Positions 52,171-60,413 of a stretch of DNA of 64,000 nucleotides are shown here, piece after piece. Below the pieces are notes generated by a model. The model saw only the letters and a list, made by a program, of their open reading frames with translations. It made no database searches and had not been told where the DNA came from. A program made the position numbers and the translations under genes. The number at the start of each line of letters is the position of its first letter. Position 1 is the stretch's first letter. This DNA comes from RUG11247 sp045649485 (lineage in GTDB: Bacteria > Bacillota > Clostridia > Christensenellales > Aristaeellaceae), in NCBI GenBank assembly GCA_045649485.1, contig JAZRPZ010000112.1, positions 1 through 64,000 of the forward strand. Reading direction: 5' to 3'.

Positions 52171-53226
52171 TCAGATCTCCTCGATGATGGTACCGCCGTT
52201 GGCTTCTACCAGACCGTTGATGTAGGCGCTGCCCAGTGCGCGGTCGAACAGACCATAGCCGGGCTTGCCGGTCTCGCCCCAGATCATACGTCCGTGGTCG
52301 GGACGGAAGTATGCCTTGAAGCCGGTCTCGACCAGTGCCTTGATGATGGCGTTCATGTCGAGGCTGCCATGGCTGGTCAGATGACCGGACTCCTCAAAGG
52401 AAGTATCGGGCATGATCTTTACGTTGCGCAGGTGCATGAAGCCGATGCGGCCCATGGCGGAATACTTGCGTACCATGGCGGGGATATCATTGGTGGTAGC
52501 GCAGCCCAGAGAACCGGTGCACAGGCACAGGGAGTTTGCGGGGCTGTCGTACAGCTTCAGGAAGCGGTCCAGATTCTCTTCGTTGGTGATGATGCGGGGC
52601 AGGCCAAAGATGGGATAGGGCGGGTCATCGGGATGGATGGCCATAACAACGCCGCACTCCTCGGCTACGGGAATGACCTTCTTCAGGAAGTACTCAATGT
52701 TCTCCCACAGGCCGTCTGCGCCGATCTCGCCGTAGGCATTGATCAGATCGCGAACCTGATCCTGAGTGTAGGAAGCATCCCAACCGGGCAGGTTGATGTC
52801 ATCCTTCAGAGGATCCAGACCCTTCATCTGATCCCAGTACATTACGAGGCTGGTGGATCCGTCGGGAGCTTCCTTGTCCAGCTGAGTACGGGTCCAGTCG
52901 AATACGGGCATGAAATTGTAAGTAACGCACTTTACGCCGTACTTTGCACAGCGGCGGATGGATTCGCAGTAGTTCTCAATGTGGCGCTCGCGCTCGGGGC
53001 GGCCCAGCTTGATCTCCTCGGTTACGGGGATGGACTCTACGACATCGAATACCAGGCCGTTTTCGCGGCAGCGGTCTGCGATGTGCTTGATGCTCTCCTC
53101 GGGCCATACTTCGCCGGGCTTTACATCATAAACTGCGCTGACGATGGAGCGCATGCCGGGAATCTGACGGATATACTCCAGAGTTACGGGATCGCTGTCG
53201 CCGTACCAGCGGAAGGAACTGATCAT
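52171..53226 (-). CDS. uxuA: D-mannonate dehydratase
   Basis: UxuA converts D-mannonate to 2-keto-3-deoxygluconate in hexuronate breakdown; 351 residues, a TIM-barrel metal enzyme. The family start FRWYGDSDPVTLEYIRQIPG is perfect, with YNFMPVFDWTRT and MAIHPDDPPYPIFGLPRI containing metal ligands His and Asp, plus GSLG and FRPDHGRMIWGE (His ligand) at the end. AGGAGAG precedes ATG 53226. No other uxu/kdu genes are adjacent, but a palindromic operator covers its promoter. The GNAT gene follows 7 bases later. Confidence 0.96.
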   Translation of the reverse strand: MISSFRWYGDSDPVTLEYIRQIPGMRSIVSAVYDVKPGEVWPEESIKHIADRCRENGLVFDVVESIPVTEEIKLGRPERERHIENYCESIRRCAKYGVKCVTYNFMPVFDWTRTQLDKEAPDGSTSLVMYWDQMKGLDPLKDDINLPGWDASYTQDQVRDLINAYGEIGADGLWENIEYFLKKVIPVAEECGVVMAIHPDDPPYPIFGLPRIITNEENLDRFLKLYDSPANSLCLCTGSLGCATTNDIPAMVRKYSAMGRIGFMHLRNVKIMPDTSFEESGHLTSHGSLDMNAIIKALVETGFKAYFRPDHGRMIWGETGKPGYGLFDRALGSAYINGLVEANGGTIIEEI

Positions 53227-53274
53227 ATTCTATCTCTCCTCATATAAGCCGCATATATGCGGCATGTTAATACA

Positions 53275-53303
53275 ATAATACAGCCTCGGTGAATATTTTG
53301 CAA
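53275..53303 (-). promoter_or_regulatory. uxuA promoter
   Basis: On the - strand TTGCAA (53298-53303), 17-base spacer, TATTAT (53275-53280). A GCCGCAT/ATGCGGC palindrome lies in the leader between promoter and start codon (about 53248-53263). Confidence 0.7.
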
Positions 53304-53313
53304 TATGCAAAAT
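53295..53313. promoter_or_regulatory. Palindromic operator over the uxuA -35 box
   Basis: ATTTTGCA-ATA-TGCAAAAT, 8-base arms, overlapping the -35 hexamer. The position is that of a repressor site; a GntR- or LacI-type hexuronate regulator is a plausible binder, encoded elsewhere. The rest of the 270-base gap to 53497 shows no gene. Confidence 0.65.
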
Positions 53314-53496
53314 CAAAAATTACCTGTTACCGAACCACTATAAATCACGGAACGTGTTTGCGAAAGCTTTTATTTGGGTTTTTATGTTCATCGACACAGT
53401 GTTCAATACATATCTCTGTTCCGCCGTCATGGGCTGCCATCTTCGCGGCAAACACACATGGCCTATGCTTTATGCAAACCGTTCTGTGCATATGTC

Positions 53497-54387
53497 TCAG
53501 AATTCAAATATATACATCGCGCCCGAAGCATCCATGTAATAAAGGGTATCGCCTTCGAAATCCACAAGCTCAGGCTCGATATTGAGTCCTGCGGCAAACA
53601 GATCGATATCGGCTATCTGCTTTCCCGCAGCCATATCTATCACCTGCATGCGGGGCTTGTTGGCATCTTCTGCTGTCTTCACATTGAAACCCTCAACAGA
53701 GAATACAAGCCCGTCATATGCGCAGGCACCCTGCAGGTAATTGGAATACGGAGCGTCGAACATCTTATTTATCTCATCCGCACGCAGGCTTACCACGTTC
53801 ACTCCGTATCTTTCGGAATATTCGCCCGCATCAAGAGAAGGCATATCAAATTCAAAATAACGGGTGACCTTCTCCGCATCGCGCATCACGAAAGCATACA
53901 GCTTGTTTTTTATCGGGTCGGCAGTCAGGTTTCCGTAGGAGCGCACGTCGCCGTTATCGGGCAGGGATTTCCACAGCTTCAAATCCTCGGTAAAGCCTAT
54001 ACGGATGACCTGCACAAGCTGCGAAGTAAACTTGAGACCTTCGCGCATGAGTCTGTATACGCACACGGTGCCTTCAAGGCGGTCTGTTTCACCGGCGCAG
54101 TTGTTGTAAATATTGGTGTAGAGAAGCGGATATTCGTCTTCATCGGCATACCCGGTCTTGCCAAAGGTGACAGCATTGCTGTGGGGCTTCAGCAGTTCGA
54201 CCTTATCAAGCACGAATGCGGACACCTTCTGCTGCGTCTTCATGGAATACACACTGCATGAGCCGTCAGTCTCAAATCTGAACAGCATATCTCCGTATAT
54301 AGCGCCATCCTGACCGACACATCCGTCAAAAATATGCTTATAGCTGATTTTGCCTGATACTTTCACCGGTTTGTCTGAATACTTCAT
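53497..54387 (-). CDS. Protein of unknown function, likely beta-propeller-like
   Basis: A 296-residue cytoplasmic protein, beta-rich throughout, without signal peptide. Repeated pieces such as GDMLFRFETDGSCSVYSM, YPLLYTNIYNN and LYYMDASGAMYIFEF, ending each time in a strand near Tyr/Phe, suggest a beta-propeller fold. I do not recognise the family with certainty; similar proteins appear in gut Clostridia and Bacteroides near carbohydrate genes. GGAGG is before ATG 54387. Single-gene unit. Confidence 0.55.
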   Translation of the reverse strand: MKYSDKPVKVSGKISYKHIFDGCVGQDGAIYGDMLFRFETDGSCSVYSMKTQQKVSAFVLDKVELLKPHSNAVTFGKTGYADEDEYPLLYTNIYNNCAGETDRLEGTVCVYRLMREGLKFTSQLVQVIRIGFTEDLKLWKSLPDNGDVRSYGNLTADPIKNKLYAFVMRDAEKVTRYFEFDMPSLDAGEYSERYGVNVVSLRADEINKMFDAPYSNYLQGACAYDGLVFSVEGFNVKTAEDANKPRMQVIDMAAGKQIADIDLFAAGLNIEPELVDFEGDTLYYMDASGAMYIFEF

Positions 54388-54450
54388 ATCATTCGCCTCC
54401 TTACATTTTCAATAATTATAGCATACCGTCATCCGGTTTGCCATAAAAAC

Positions 54451-54483
54451 AGACCTTCCGAAAATAATTCTCTTCTGAAGGTC
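54451..54483 (-). terminator. Weak terminator after ywaF-like gene
   Basis: GACCTTC/GAAGGTC arms with a 16-base loop, TGTTTTT on the - strand. Confidence 0.5.
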
Positions 54484-54489
54484 ATATCA

Positions 54490-55263
54490 TTATTTGCGGA
54501 CGCCGCGTATTTTGCCGATGAGGTAATATACACCGTAGAAGCCCGCTATGTAGATTATGAAAAGCGCCACAACGCTCAGCGGATAAAGCACCTTGCTGCC
54601 GTCCACAAGGCGGTAGATTATATCATAAGGAGTACCGTCGCCGCCCATAAGGAACATGTAGTTATAATCCAGCAGCACATTTGCCGCATACGCAGCAATG
54701 CAGAACGAAAGCAGAATCGCAAAGGTAATGCCGATGTTCTTACGCTTCATGCTCGTCATGCCGGATATCATTATGTACAGGGAAGAAAATCCGCTTATGG
54801 CATGGGTAACACCGGAGACCACATTGTCAAAAGAAAGCACGGGATAGCAGCTGTAATTCTGTCCGGCGAAATAGGTGCCCATCACAGCGCCCAGTATACC
54901 GAAAATGCTTACGAAATCCAGCGCGGATTCCTTTATCCTGCCCTTGGAGAATGCGGCAAGCGGCACGGTTATCAGCTGTATGCTGCAAAGGAAGAGCGGC
55001 AGGTCGTTAAGAAAGTGCAGCGGGTCTTCGGTAACAAAGCTCAGCATGACTATCTTGAAAATCTCAAAAGAATCCAGCAGTATTGCCGCATATACCAGTA
55101 CTCGGTTCTTTACAGCTTCTTCCCTGCCTCTGTTCTTTACTCCGAAATATACAGCCAGGATTATCATTATAAGCATCAAAAGAGAGACAAAGGAAAGATG
55201 CTGCCAGGACATGTAACCCTCGGGTATGCGCTGATATCCGCCGAAACCAAAGAATTCCTTCAT
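54490..55263 (-). CDS. YwaF-family integral membrane protein
   Basis: A 257-residue protein with about seven membrane helices, matching the YwaF/TIGR02206 family (related to TMEM164). Family marks are NDLPLFLCSIQLITVPLA in the third helix region, SFDNVVSGVTHAISGFSSLY (with the conserved His), and LDYNYMFLMGGDGTP followed by the last helices. Function not established in bacteria. Two-helix N-terminal hairpin with positive KNRGREEAVKNR loop. Start ATG 55263 has only a weak GTGAAG site. Confidence 0.75.
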   Translation of the reverse strand: MKEFFGFGGYQRIPEGYMSWQHLSFVSLLMLIMIILAVYFGVKNRGREEAVKNRVLVYAAILLDSFEIFKIVMLSFVTEDPLHFLNDLPLFLCSIQLITVPLAAFSKGRIKESALDFVSIFGILGAVMGTYFAGQNYSCYPVLSFDNVVSGVTHAISGFSSLYIMISGMTSMKRKNIGITFAILLSFCIAAYAANVLLDYNYMFLMGGDGTPYDIIYRLVDGSKVLYPLSVVALFIIYIAGFYGVYYLIGKIRGVRK

Positions 55264-55342
55264 ATATCTTCACCATTCGTAATGTACTGAAAAAAGCCTC
55301 ACATATTATACACCGAACTCTTCTTCAGGTAAATAAAAAATC

Positions 55343-55376
55343 AGCGACTCCCGAAGTATTAACAGCGGGAGTCGCT
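55343..55376 (-). terminator. Intrinsic terminator of the dipeptidase gene
   Basis: AGCGACTCCCG (55343-55353) with CGGGAGTCGCT (55366-55376), T-run on the - strand. Confidence 0.87.
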
Positions 55377-55385
55377 TTTATTTAC

Positions 55386-56303
55386 TTATGCATTGCGCTT
55401 TGCTTCTGCCTTCTTCAGCAGATTCCAGTAATTCAGACCGGCGATATTTTCGATGGTATCTTCGCTGTAACCGTGAGCGCGCATCATTTCGATCACTGCA
55501 GGGAAATCGGCGGGAGTAGCCAGTCCTTCGGGCCAGGAATCGATGCCGTCAAAGTCGGAACCGAAGCCCAGAATCTTTTCGCCGCCCATTTCGCAGATGG
55601 CGTCGATATGACGGAATACATCGTTGAGGTCGGACTTGCCGCGGCGATTGAGGAATGCAGTATAGAAATTGATACCGATAAAGCCGCCCTTTTCGATAAT
55701 GGCGCGCACCTGTTCCTTGCGCAGGTTGCGGTGCACGGGGCACAGCCAGCGGCAGTTGGAATGGCTTGCCACAGGGGGCAGTTCCATATTATCCACGATA
55801 TCCCAGAATCCATCCTCATTCAGATGGGAAACGTCTGCCAGAATGCCGCGCTTATCCATCTCCTTCAGAAGTTCCATGCCGAAGGGCTTGATATGACCCT
55901 TAGCGCCGTTGCGGGAAGGATGTGCGATCTCATTTTCGTGATTCCAGGTCAGCGCGATAAGGCGCAGACGTGCTGCCTTGTCGAATTCGTCCAGCTTTTC
56001 CATGGAACCAACCAGCATCTCGCCGCCTTCAATGGAGATGACGCCCTTGGGAGAAGTGGGGATCTCATCGGGCAGGTCGCCGGTGTATATCTCAACGCCC
56101 AGCTTATCTATGGCGTTTATCATGGCGATGCCGTCTTCGTAGGGAGTGCCCGCGGGACCCTTTCCGCCGGCAAACATGGCAAAGGTCTGAATGCCAACGC
56201 CGCCTGCAGCCAGTCTTTCGGGAGTAACGCAGCACTCGTTAACGGATTTTCCGCCAACACCCACAGCTCTCAGCGTATCGCAATGTGCATCGGTAATAAA
56301 CAT
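55386..56303 (-). CDS. Membrane dipeptidase family (M19) peptidase
   Basis: Dinuclear zinc peptidase of 305 residues, hydrolysing dipeptides including those with a D-residue at the C-end. Metal-binding features are DAHCDTL (7-13), SIEGGE (bridging Glu), DVSHL and VASHSNCR (two His), and FGSDFDGI near 245. There is no signal peptide, so it is cytoplasmic in spite of the family name. GGAGG precedes ATG 56303. It lies 35 bases downstream of the GH127-like gene in the same direction. Confidence 0.9.
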   Translation of the reverse strand: MFITDAHCDTLRAVGVGGKSVNECCVTPERLAAGGVGIQTFAMFAGGKGPAGTPYEDGIAMINAIDKLGVEIYTGDLPDEIPTSPKGVISIEGGEMLVGSMEKLDEFDKAARLRLIALTWNHENEIAHPSRNGAKGHIKPFGMELLKEMDKRGILADVSHLNEDGFWDIVDNMELPPVASHSNCRWLCPVHRNLRKEQVRAIIEKGGFIGINFYTAFLNRRGKSDLNDVFRHIDAICEMGGEKILGFGSDFDGIDSWPEGLATPADFPAVIEMMRAHGYSEDTIENIAGLNYWNLLKKAEAKRNA

Positions 56304-56338
56304 GATATTTCCCTCCGTATCGGTCAGATTATTCAGTC

Positions 56339-57835
56339 TCAGTCAAACAGCACCTGTACCCTGGAAGCGTTGATTTCCGCTTCGCTCATGAGGTAATGGT
56401 CTGCGATATACATATAGTCTTCGGCGCCGTTCAGCTTGCCCAGCATACTGTCGCCCTTCATCACGCGGCGGCCGTCCTTATATTCGGGCACGTCGTATTC
56501 AAAGGCGATCTTTCCGCCCCTGGCAGGAACGGTGTATTCGGCATATCTCTCATTGGCGCCGCTCCACTTGGGCATAAGCACCTTCAGAGTTATGCTGCGT
56601 ACGGCGGTATTTTCCTCAACGATAAATTCTGCCTTGCCGTTTCGGATGTCGGATTCCTGACGGATGCGCAGAATGCCGCCGCCGATCTCAAAGGAAGCTA
56701 CGGAAGAGGACATCATGGGCACGGTAATGACATCGCCCTCGGTAATATAGCCGAAGGAAGCTGCCTTTTCCATACCCTCGCCGCCGCGCATGGTGCAGCA
56801 CCAGCTGGCTTCGTAGGTACGCACGGTAAGTACATCACCGTTTTCACCCGCACCGGAGCAGGTATCGCAGCCCATGCCGCCGTTTGCGCGCTGAGAACGG
56901 CCCACGCCGTTTATCCATATGAGCCTTGCAAGGTCTGCATAGTCCGCATCATCGGTAAATTCATAGAGCTTCATGGCAACTATGAAAGAATCGATGATCG
57001 CGCAGGGCTCGGTCCACTCGGGACGTTCAAACCAGTTGTAATTGGCATAATTTGCGGTCATGCCGTACTTGAGATAGATATCGAATATCTGCTTTGCGGA
57101 ATCCAGATACTTCTCTTCGCCGGTAACGGCATACATCCTGAGTATGCCTCTGCAGCAGGAAAGGGTAGCATGGGTCTGCACCTTGGAACCCACAACGTCA
57201 ATATTCATGAACTCGTTGTGCATTTCATTGAGCAGGCTGCCCAGACGCTCATCCTTCGTGATCTCATAAAGCTGGCTGAGTCCGTCCATGGGAATGAATG
57301 CGCAGCCGGTATCGGTGGAGATGTGCCAGCCGCGGACCACGCCCGCAATATTGCCGGCGAATTCGCCGCCGATCACGCGCTCCTCGAGCTTTATGGGATA
57401 TGTATCGAACTTGCCCAGAGTGGGAAGGAAAAGATTTTCGAATATGGTCTTTGCCATATCAAGAGCCTTCTCTTCTCCGGAATACATATAGTATTCGCAC
57501 AGACCGCGCAGCAGCCAGCCATGGCCCGAAAGCTGCTGTTCGTCGAATTCACCCTCGGGAAGTATGCCCTTCAGATAGCCCTTCTCGTTGAAGTCGCCTG
57601 CCAGCGCATCCACATTCGCCTTGAGATAAGGGGATTCAAAGCCCGTTACCCTCGAAAGCAGCGTCTGCGCGAGAATTGTGCGGCCTTCCCAGTCTCCGGG
57701 CCAGCCCTGTACATCACTGGTGAATATATTTTCCGGACGATACGCGGAATCGGTCATGCGTCCCGCCAGCAGTGCGGTACGCGCGCCGAGATCGCCCAGC
57801 GGTCTGATATTTTTGGAATCTATATATTTCTTCAT
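56339..57835 (-). CDS. GH127-like glycoside hydrolase
   Basis: A 498-residue (alpha/alpha)6-barrel protein. EPCAIIDSFIVAMKLY (near 278) corresponds to the E-x-C motif, and SWCCTMRGGEG (near 346) to the CC pair that with it coordinates zinc and gives the catalytic Cys in GH127 beta-L-arabinofuranosidase (HypBA1). Upstream parts QGWPGDWEGR and GHGWLLRGLCEYYM are typical of the superfamily. No signal peptide, so it acts on imported oligosaccharides. The C-terminal beta-sandwich (about 375-498) is present. It is the first gene of a unit with the M19 peptidase. Specific sugar unproven. Confidence 0.72.
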   Translation of the reverse strand: MKKYIDSKNIRPLGDLGARTALLAGRMTDSAYRPENIFTSDVQGWPGDWEGRTILAQTLLSRVTGFESPYLKANVDALAGDFNEKGYLKGILPEGEFDEQQLSGHGWLLRGLCEYYMYSGEEKALDMAKTIFENLFLPTLGKFDTYPIKLEERVIGGEFAGNIAGVVRGWHISTDTGCAFIPMDGLSQLYEITKDERLGSLLNEMHNEFMNIDVVGSKVQTHATLSCCRGILRMYAVTGEEKYLDSAKQIFDIYLKYGMTANYANYNWFERPEWTEPCAIIDSFIVAMKLYEFTDDADYADLARLIWINGVGRSQRANGGMGCDTCSGAGENGDVLTVRTYEASWCCTMRGGEGMEKAASFGYITEGDVITVPMMSSSVASFEIGGGILRIRQESDIRNGKAEFIVEENTAVRSITLKVLMPKWSGANERYAEYTVPARGGKIAFEYDVPEYKDGRRVMKGDSMLGKLNGAEDYMYIADHYLMSEAEINASRVQVLFD

Positions 57836-57852
57836 TTCAGGATCTCCTCATC

Positions 57853-58701
57853 TTATTCAACCGCATCGGGACGGAAAGTGATCATAGTCTCGTTCTTCTT
57901 TACGGTAGCGCTGCCGCCGCCCATTCCGAACATGCCGCCGGGCTGTTCAATGGGGGTGTAAGTTCCGGCGATTATGCTCTCCAGGAGGAATATTGCATCA
58001 TCCAGCACATTCGCTGCAAGAGGAGCGCCCAGCGCACGGAAATCGTGATGTCCGTTGTATATGCCGTCATACCTGTCCGACATATCCTTCATGCGCTTGA
58101 GACCTTTCAACGCGTCGGATATCTTCACGTAATTGACATCTCCGGGCGCGGAACGCAGCAGCAGATTGCAGTTCAGCGCGTCGCCAGAAAACAGACAGCG
58201 GCTCTTATCATCCAGGAATATCATGGAACCGGGAGTATGTCCCGGACATTCATATGCCGTCACCCTGCGTCCGCCGAGATCGAATACCTGTCCTTCCGTC
58301 ATGGGAATGCGCTCGATATCACCCTCGAATTCGACTATGTCGGTCTCGGGATCGTATGCATAATACCTGTCCGGAAACTTCTTCGGGAAGAAGGCCGAAT
58401 AGCTCTTGCGCATTTCGATTCCGGCAGTAACGGAAAATCCTGCGAAATCCTTTTCGTTCATGTGATAGCATCCGAACTGACCTGCGCCGCCGGTATGGTC
58501 GCCGTGTCCGTGACTCATAACGACTGTGTAGGGTTTATCCGTCAGTTTTTCTATCATTGCCTTAAGGTCGCCTATTCCGATACCGGTATCTATCACCAGC
58601 GCGCGTTCATCGCCCACCAGCAGAAAGACGCTGCCCGTATCGAATATATCTATTTCGTATGTTCCTTCGGAAATCTGTACAACGGGGAAAAGTTCGGTCA
58701 T
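57853..58701 (-). CDS. Metallo-beta-lactamase-fold hydrolase
   Basis: A 282-residue MBL-fold enzyme. The metal motif is SHGHGDHTGG (near 65-74), with HTPGSM and FSGDAL giving the next His and Asp ligands, and YNGHHDF the last His. It belongs to the glyoxalase II-like group with unknown natural substrate. GGAGG is 9 bases before ATG 58701; a 28-residue upward extension has no start site. The GH127-like gene follows 17 bases after its stop, so they may share its promoter. Confidence 0.82.
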   Translation of the reverse strand: MTELFPVVQISEGTYEIDIFDTGSVFLLVGDERALVIDTGIGIGDLKAMIEKLTDKPYTVVMSHGHGDHTGGAGQFGCYHMNEKDFAGFSVTAGIEMRKSYSAFFPKKFPDRYYAYDPETDIVEFEGDIERIPMTEGQVFDLGGRRVTAYECPGHTPGSMIFLDDKSRCLFSGDALNCNLLLRSAPGDVNYVKISDALKGLKRMKDMSDRYDGIYNGHHDFRALGAPLAANVLDDAIFLLESIIAGTYTPIEQPGGMFGMGGGSATVKKNETMITFRPDAVE

Positions 58702-58727
58702 ATGTATCGCCTCCCTATAATAAGAAA

Positions 58728-58757
58728 ATATTACACCAAACACGATGCCCGCGTCAA
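58728..58757 (-). promoter_or_regulatory. Promoter of the MBL-GH127 unit
   Basis: On the - strand TTGACG (complement of 58752-58757), 18-base spacer, TAATAT (complement of 58728-58733). Confidence 0.6.
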
Positions 58758-58764
58758 TATACTC

Positions 58765-58793
58765 TTGACTTAATCTGCCGTGCATGCTATATA
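58765..58793 (+). promoter_or_regulatory. Promoter of the DUF6440 gene
   Basis: TTGACT (58765-58770), 17-base spacer, TATATA (58788-58793); diverges from the MBL promoter with -35 boxes 7 bases apart. Confidence 0.65.
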
Positions 58794-58833
58794 AATATCA
58801 AGATATTGCGCAAAAAGAAAGGAGCGGCAATCC

Positions 58834-59016
58834 ATGGCAAAAAATGACCGATTCGAGAAAGTATATTCCCAGGGCGCATTCACCACTGTGGAGATATGGG
58901 TAGATAAGGAGACCGGCGTAAACTACCTCTTCCGTCAGAGCGGCTACGCAGGCGGCATGACTCCCCTGCTGGATAAAGACGGAAAACCCGTTGTGACCAA
59001 GTCCTACGAAAACTAA
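58834..59016 (+). CDS. DUF6440 small protein
   Basis: A 60-residue protein that is almost entirely one DUF6440 domain: NDRFEKVYSQGAF, then EIWVDKETGVNYLF, GYAGGMTPLLDKDGKPVV. The family is common in Clostridia and in some phages and has no known role. AAAGGAG is 10 bases before ATG 58834. Single-gene unit with its own promoter and terminator. Confidence 0.8.
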   Translation: MAKNDRFEKVYSQGAFTTVEIWVDKETGVNYLFRQSGYAGGMTPLLDKDGKPVVTKSYEN

Positions 59017-59048
59017 AAAGACTCCCCTTGAATGGGGAGCCTTTTTTA
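59015..59048. terminator. Terminator between DUF6440 and LRR-SH3 genes
   Basis: ACTCCCC/GGGGAG stem with TTTTTT on the + side and A-run on the left; usable both ways. Confidence 0.75.
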
Positions 59049-60299
59049 TTTTGCTACCGGTATTGAATCCAGCGGAAGCGTAGCGCTGTCGAAGCGATGA
59101 TATCCGGTCCACAGATATCTCACTTCACCGTTGTAATTTATCTCTACTTCTACCCACCAGATATCGTTGCTTGCGTCCCATGCGCGGCTCAGCACCTTCA
59201 CATACTGACCGCTGAGCTTATATGTGCCTCCTTCCGCATATTTCGTGGAAGGACCCGTGCGGGTGGATATATTCTTCACAGCAAGTCCCCATACTCCGTC
59301 AAAGGTCTGCATGCCGCCGGAAGAAGCCGTGTTATCCGATATCGGTATGGATTCAAGCGGCAGAGTAGTACTGTCGAAACGATGGTAGCCCGTCCACAGA
59401 TATCTCACTTCGCCATTGTAATGTATCTCTACCTCTACCCACCAGATATCGTTGTTTGCGTCCCACGCCCGGCTCAGTACCCTGACATACTGACCGCTGA
59501 GCTTATATGTGCCTCCTTCCGCATATTTCGTGGAAGGACCTGTTCGGGTGGATATATTCTTCACAGCAAGTCCCCATAATTCAGCCGGCACTTCCTCATA
59601 TGTATCTTCATATTCGCCCGTGCCATCAGCATTCACATACTGAAGCTTCGGCAGATACCGAAGAACATCGGTGTCATAAACAGGATTATAGGAAACATCA
59701 ATATACACAAGTTCAGAAAGCTGCCAAAGGTCATCGATACAGGTAATGTTATTGCCGGAAACATCCAGATACTTCAGCCCGCGCTGCATGGCCAGCGGTG
59801 ATATATCATAAATGCCGCAGTTCCTGACGGTCAGGCTTTCAAGGCCCCTGTTTCTTCCGCCGCCGATGCCTTCAAGACTTTCAAGCGCGCAATCTTCTAT
59901 GTGCAGATTCTTCAGCCCGTAGAATCCGTTGACGAAATAACTGTCATCGACAGGCGAAGCGATAATCGTTATCGTTTCGAGAGTATTCATCGTTCCGAGG
60001 CGGCTGAAATCATTAACCACAGTATGATCAAATGTTATCGCCGTGATATTCCTGCAGTTCAGTATATCGTATACCTGTTCTACGGAAACGTATTCGAAAT
60101 ACAGATATTCAACCGAATCAAGATCCGACAGATATACGGGTCCCTTGTCTCTGCCAAGCTGCGCACGTACCGCCTTTTCAACTTCTTTATCCACAAACGC
60201 GTACTTTCTGTCTCCCACGCTCATGGCAAACGCACTGCCGCACAACATCAGCATTACCGCCGCAAGCATAAACGCCGCAATTCTCATCATCTTATTCAC
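59046..60299 (-). CDS. Secreted LRR protein with duplicated SH3-like domains
   Basis: A 417-residue exported protein. Signal peptide about 1-29 (hydrophobic AAFMLAAVMLMLCGSAFA), leucine-rich repeats about 50-230 (internalin-like pattern, for example LKYLDVSGNNITCIDDLW and LVYIDVSYNP), then two nearly identical bacterial SH3-like domains of about 95 residues starting WGLAVKNISTRTGPSTKY. SH3b domains often bind cell-wall peptides. DNA copies of the SH3 parts repeat with a 285-base period, a recent duplication. The start is GTG 60299 (AAGGGG seven bases before); ATG at 60290 is possible. It diverges from the SPOCS gene. Confidence 0.75.
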   Translation of the reverse strand: MNKMMRIAAFMLAAVMLMLCGSAFAMSVGDRKYAFVDKEVEKAVRAQLGRDKGPVYLSDLDSVEYLYFEYVSVEQVYDILNCRNITAITFDHTVVNDFSRLGTMNTLETITIIASPVDDSYFVNGFYGLKNLHIEDCALESLEGIGGGRNRGLESLTVRNCGIYDISPLAMQRGLKYLDVSGNNITCIDDLWQLSELVYIDVSYNPVYDTDVLRYLPKLQYVNADGTGEYEDTYEEVPAELWGLAVKNISTRTGPSTKYAEGGTYKLSGQYVRVLSRAWDANNDIWWVEVEIHYNGEVRYLWTGYHRFDSTTLPLESIPISDNTASSGGMQTFDGVWGLAVKNISTRTGPSTKYAEGGTYKLSGQYVKVLSRAWDASNDIWWVEVEINYNGEVRYLWTGYHRFDSATLPLDSIPVAK

Positions 60300-60413
60300 A
60301 ACAGATCCCCTTCCCCCTGCATTATTTATCGGCCGCATGATTTGCCGCCGTGCTACCTTTCCCATTTCCGGCATAACATCAAGGGAAAGACAGGGCATCA
60401 TGGAGGTAATCAT

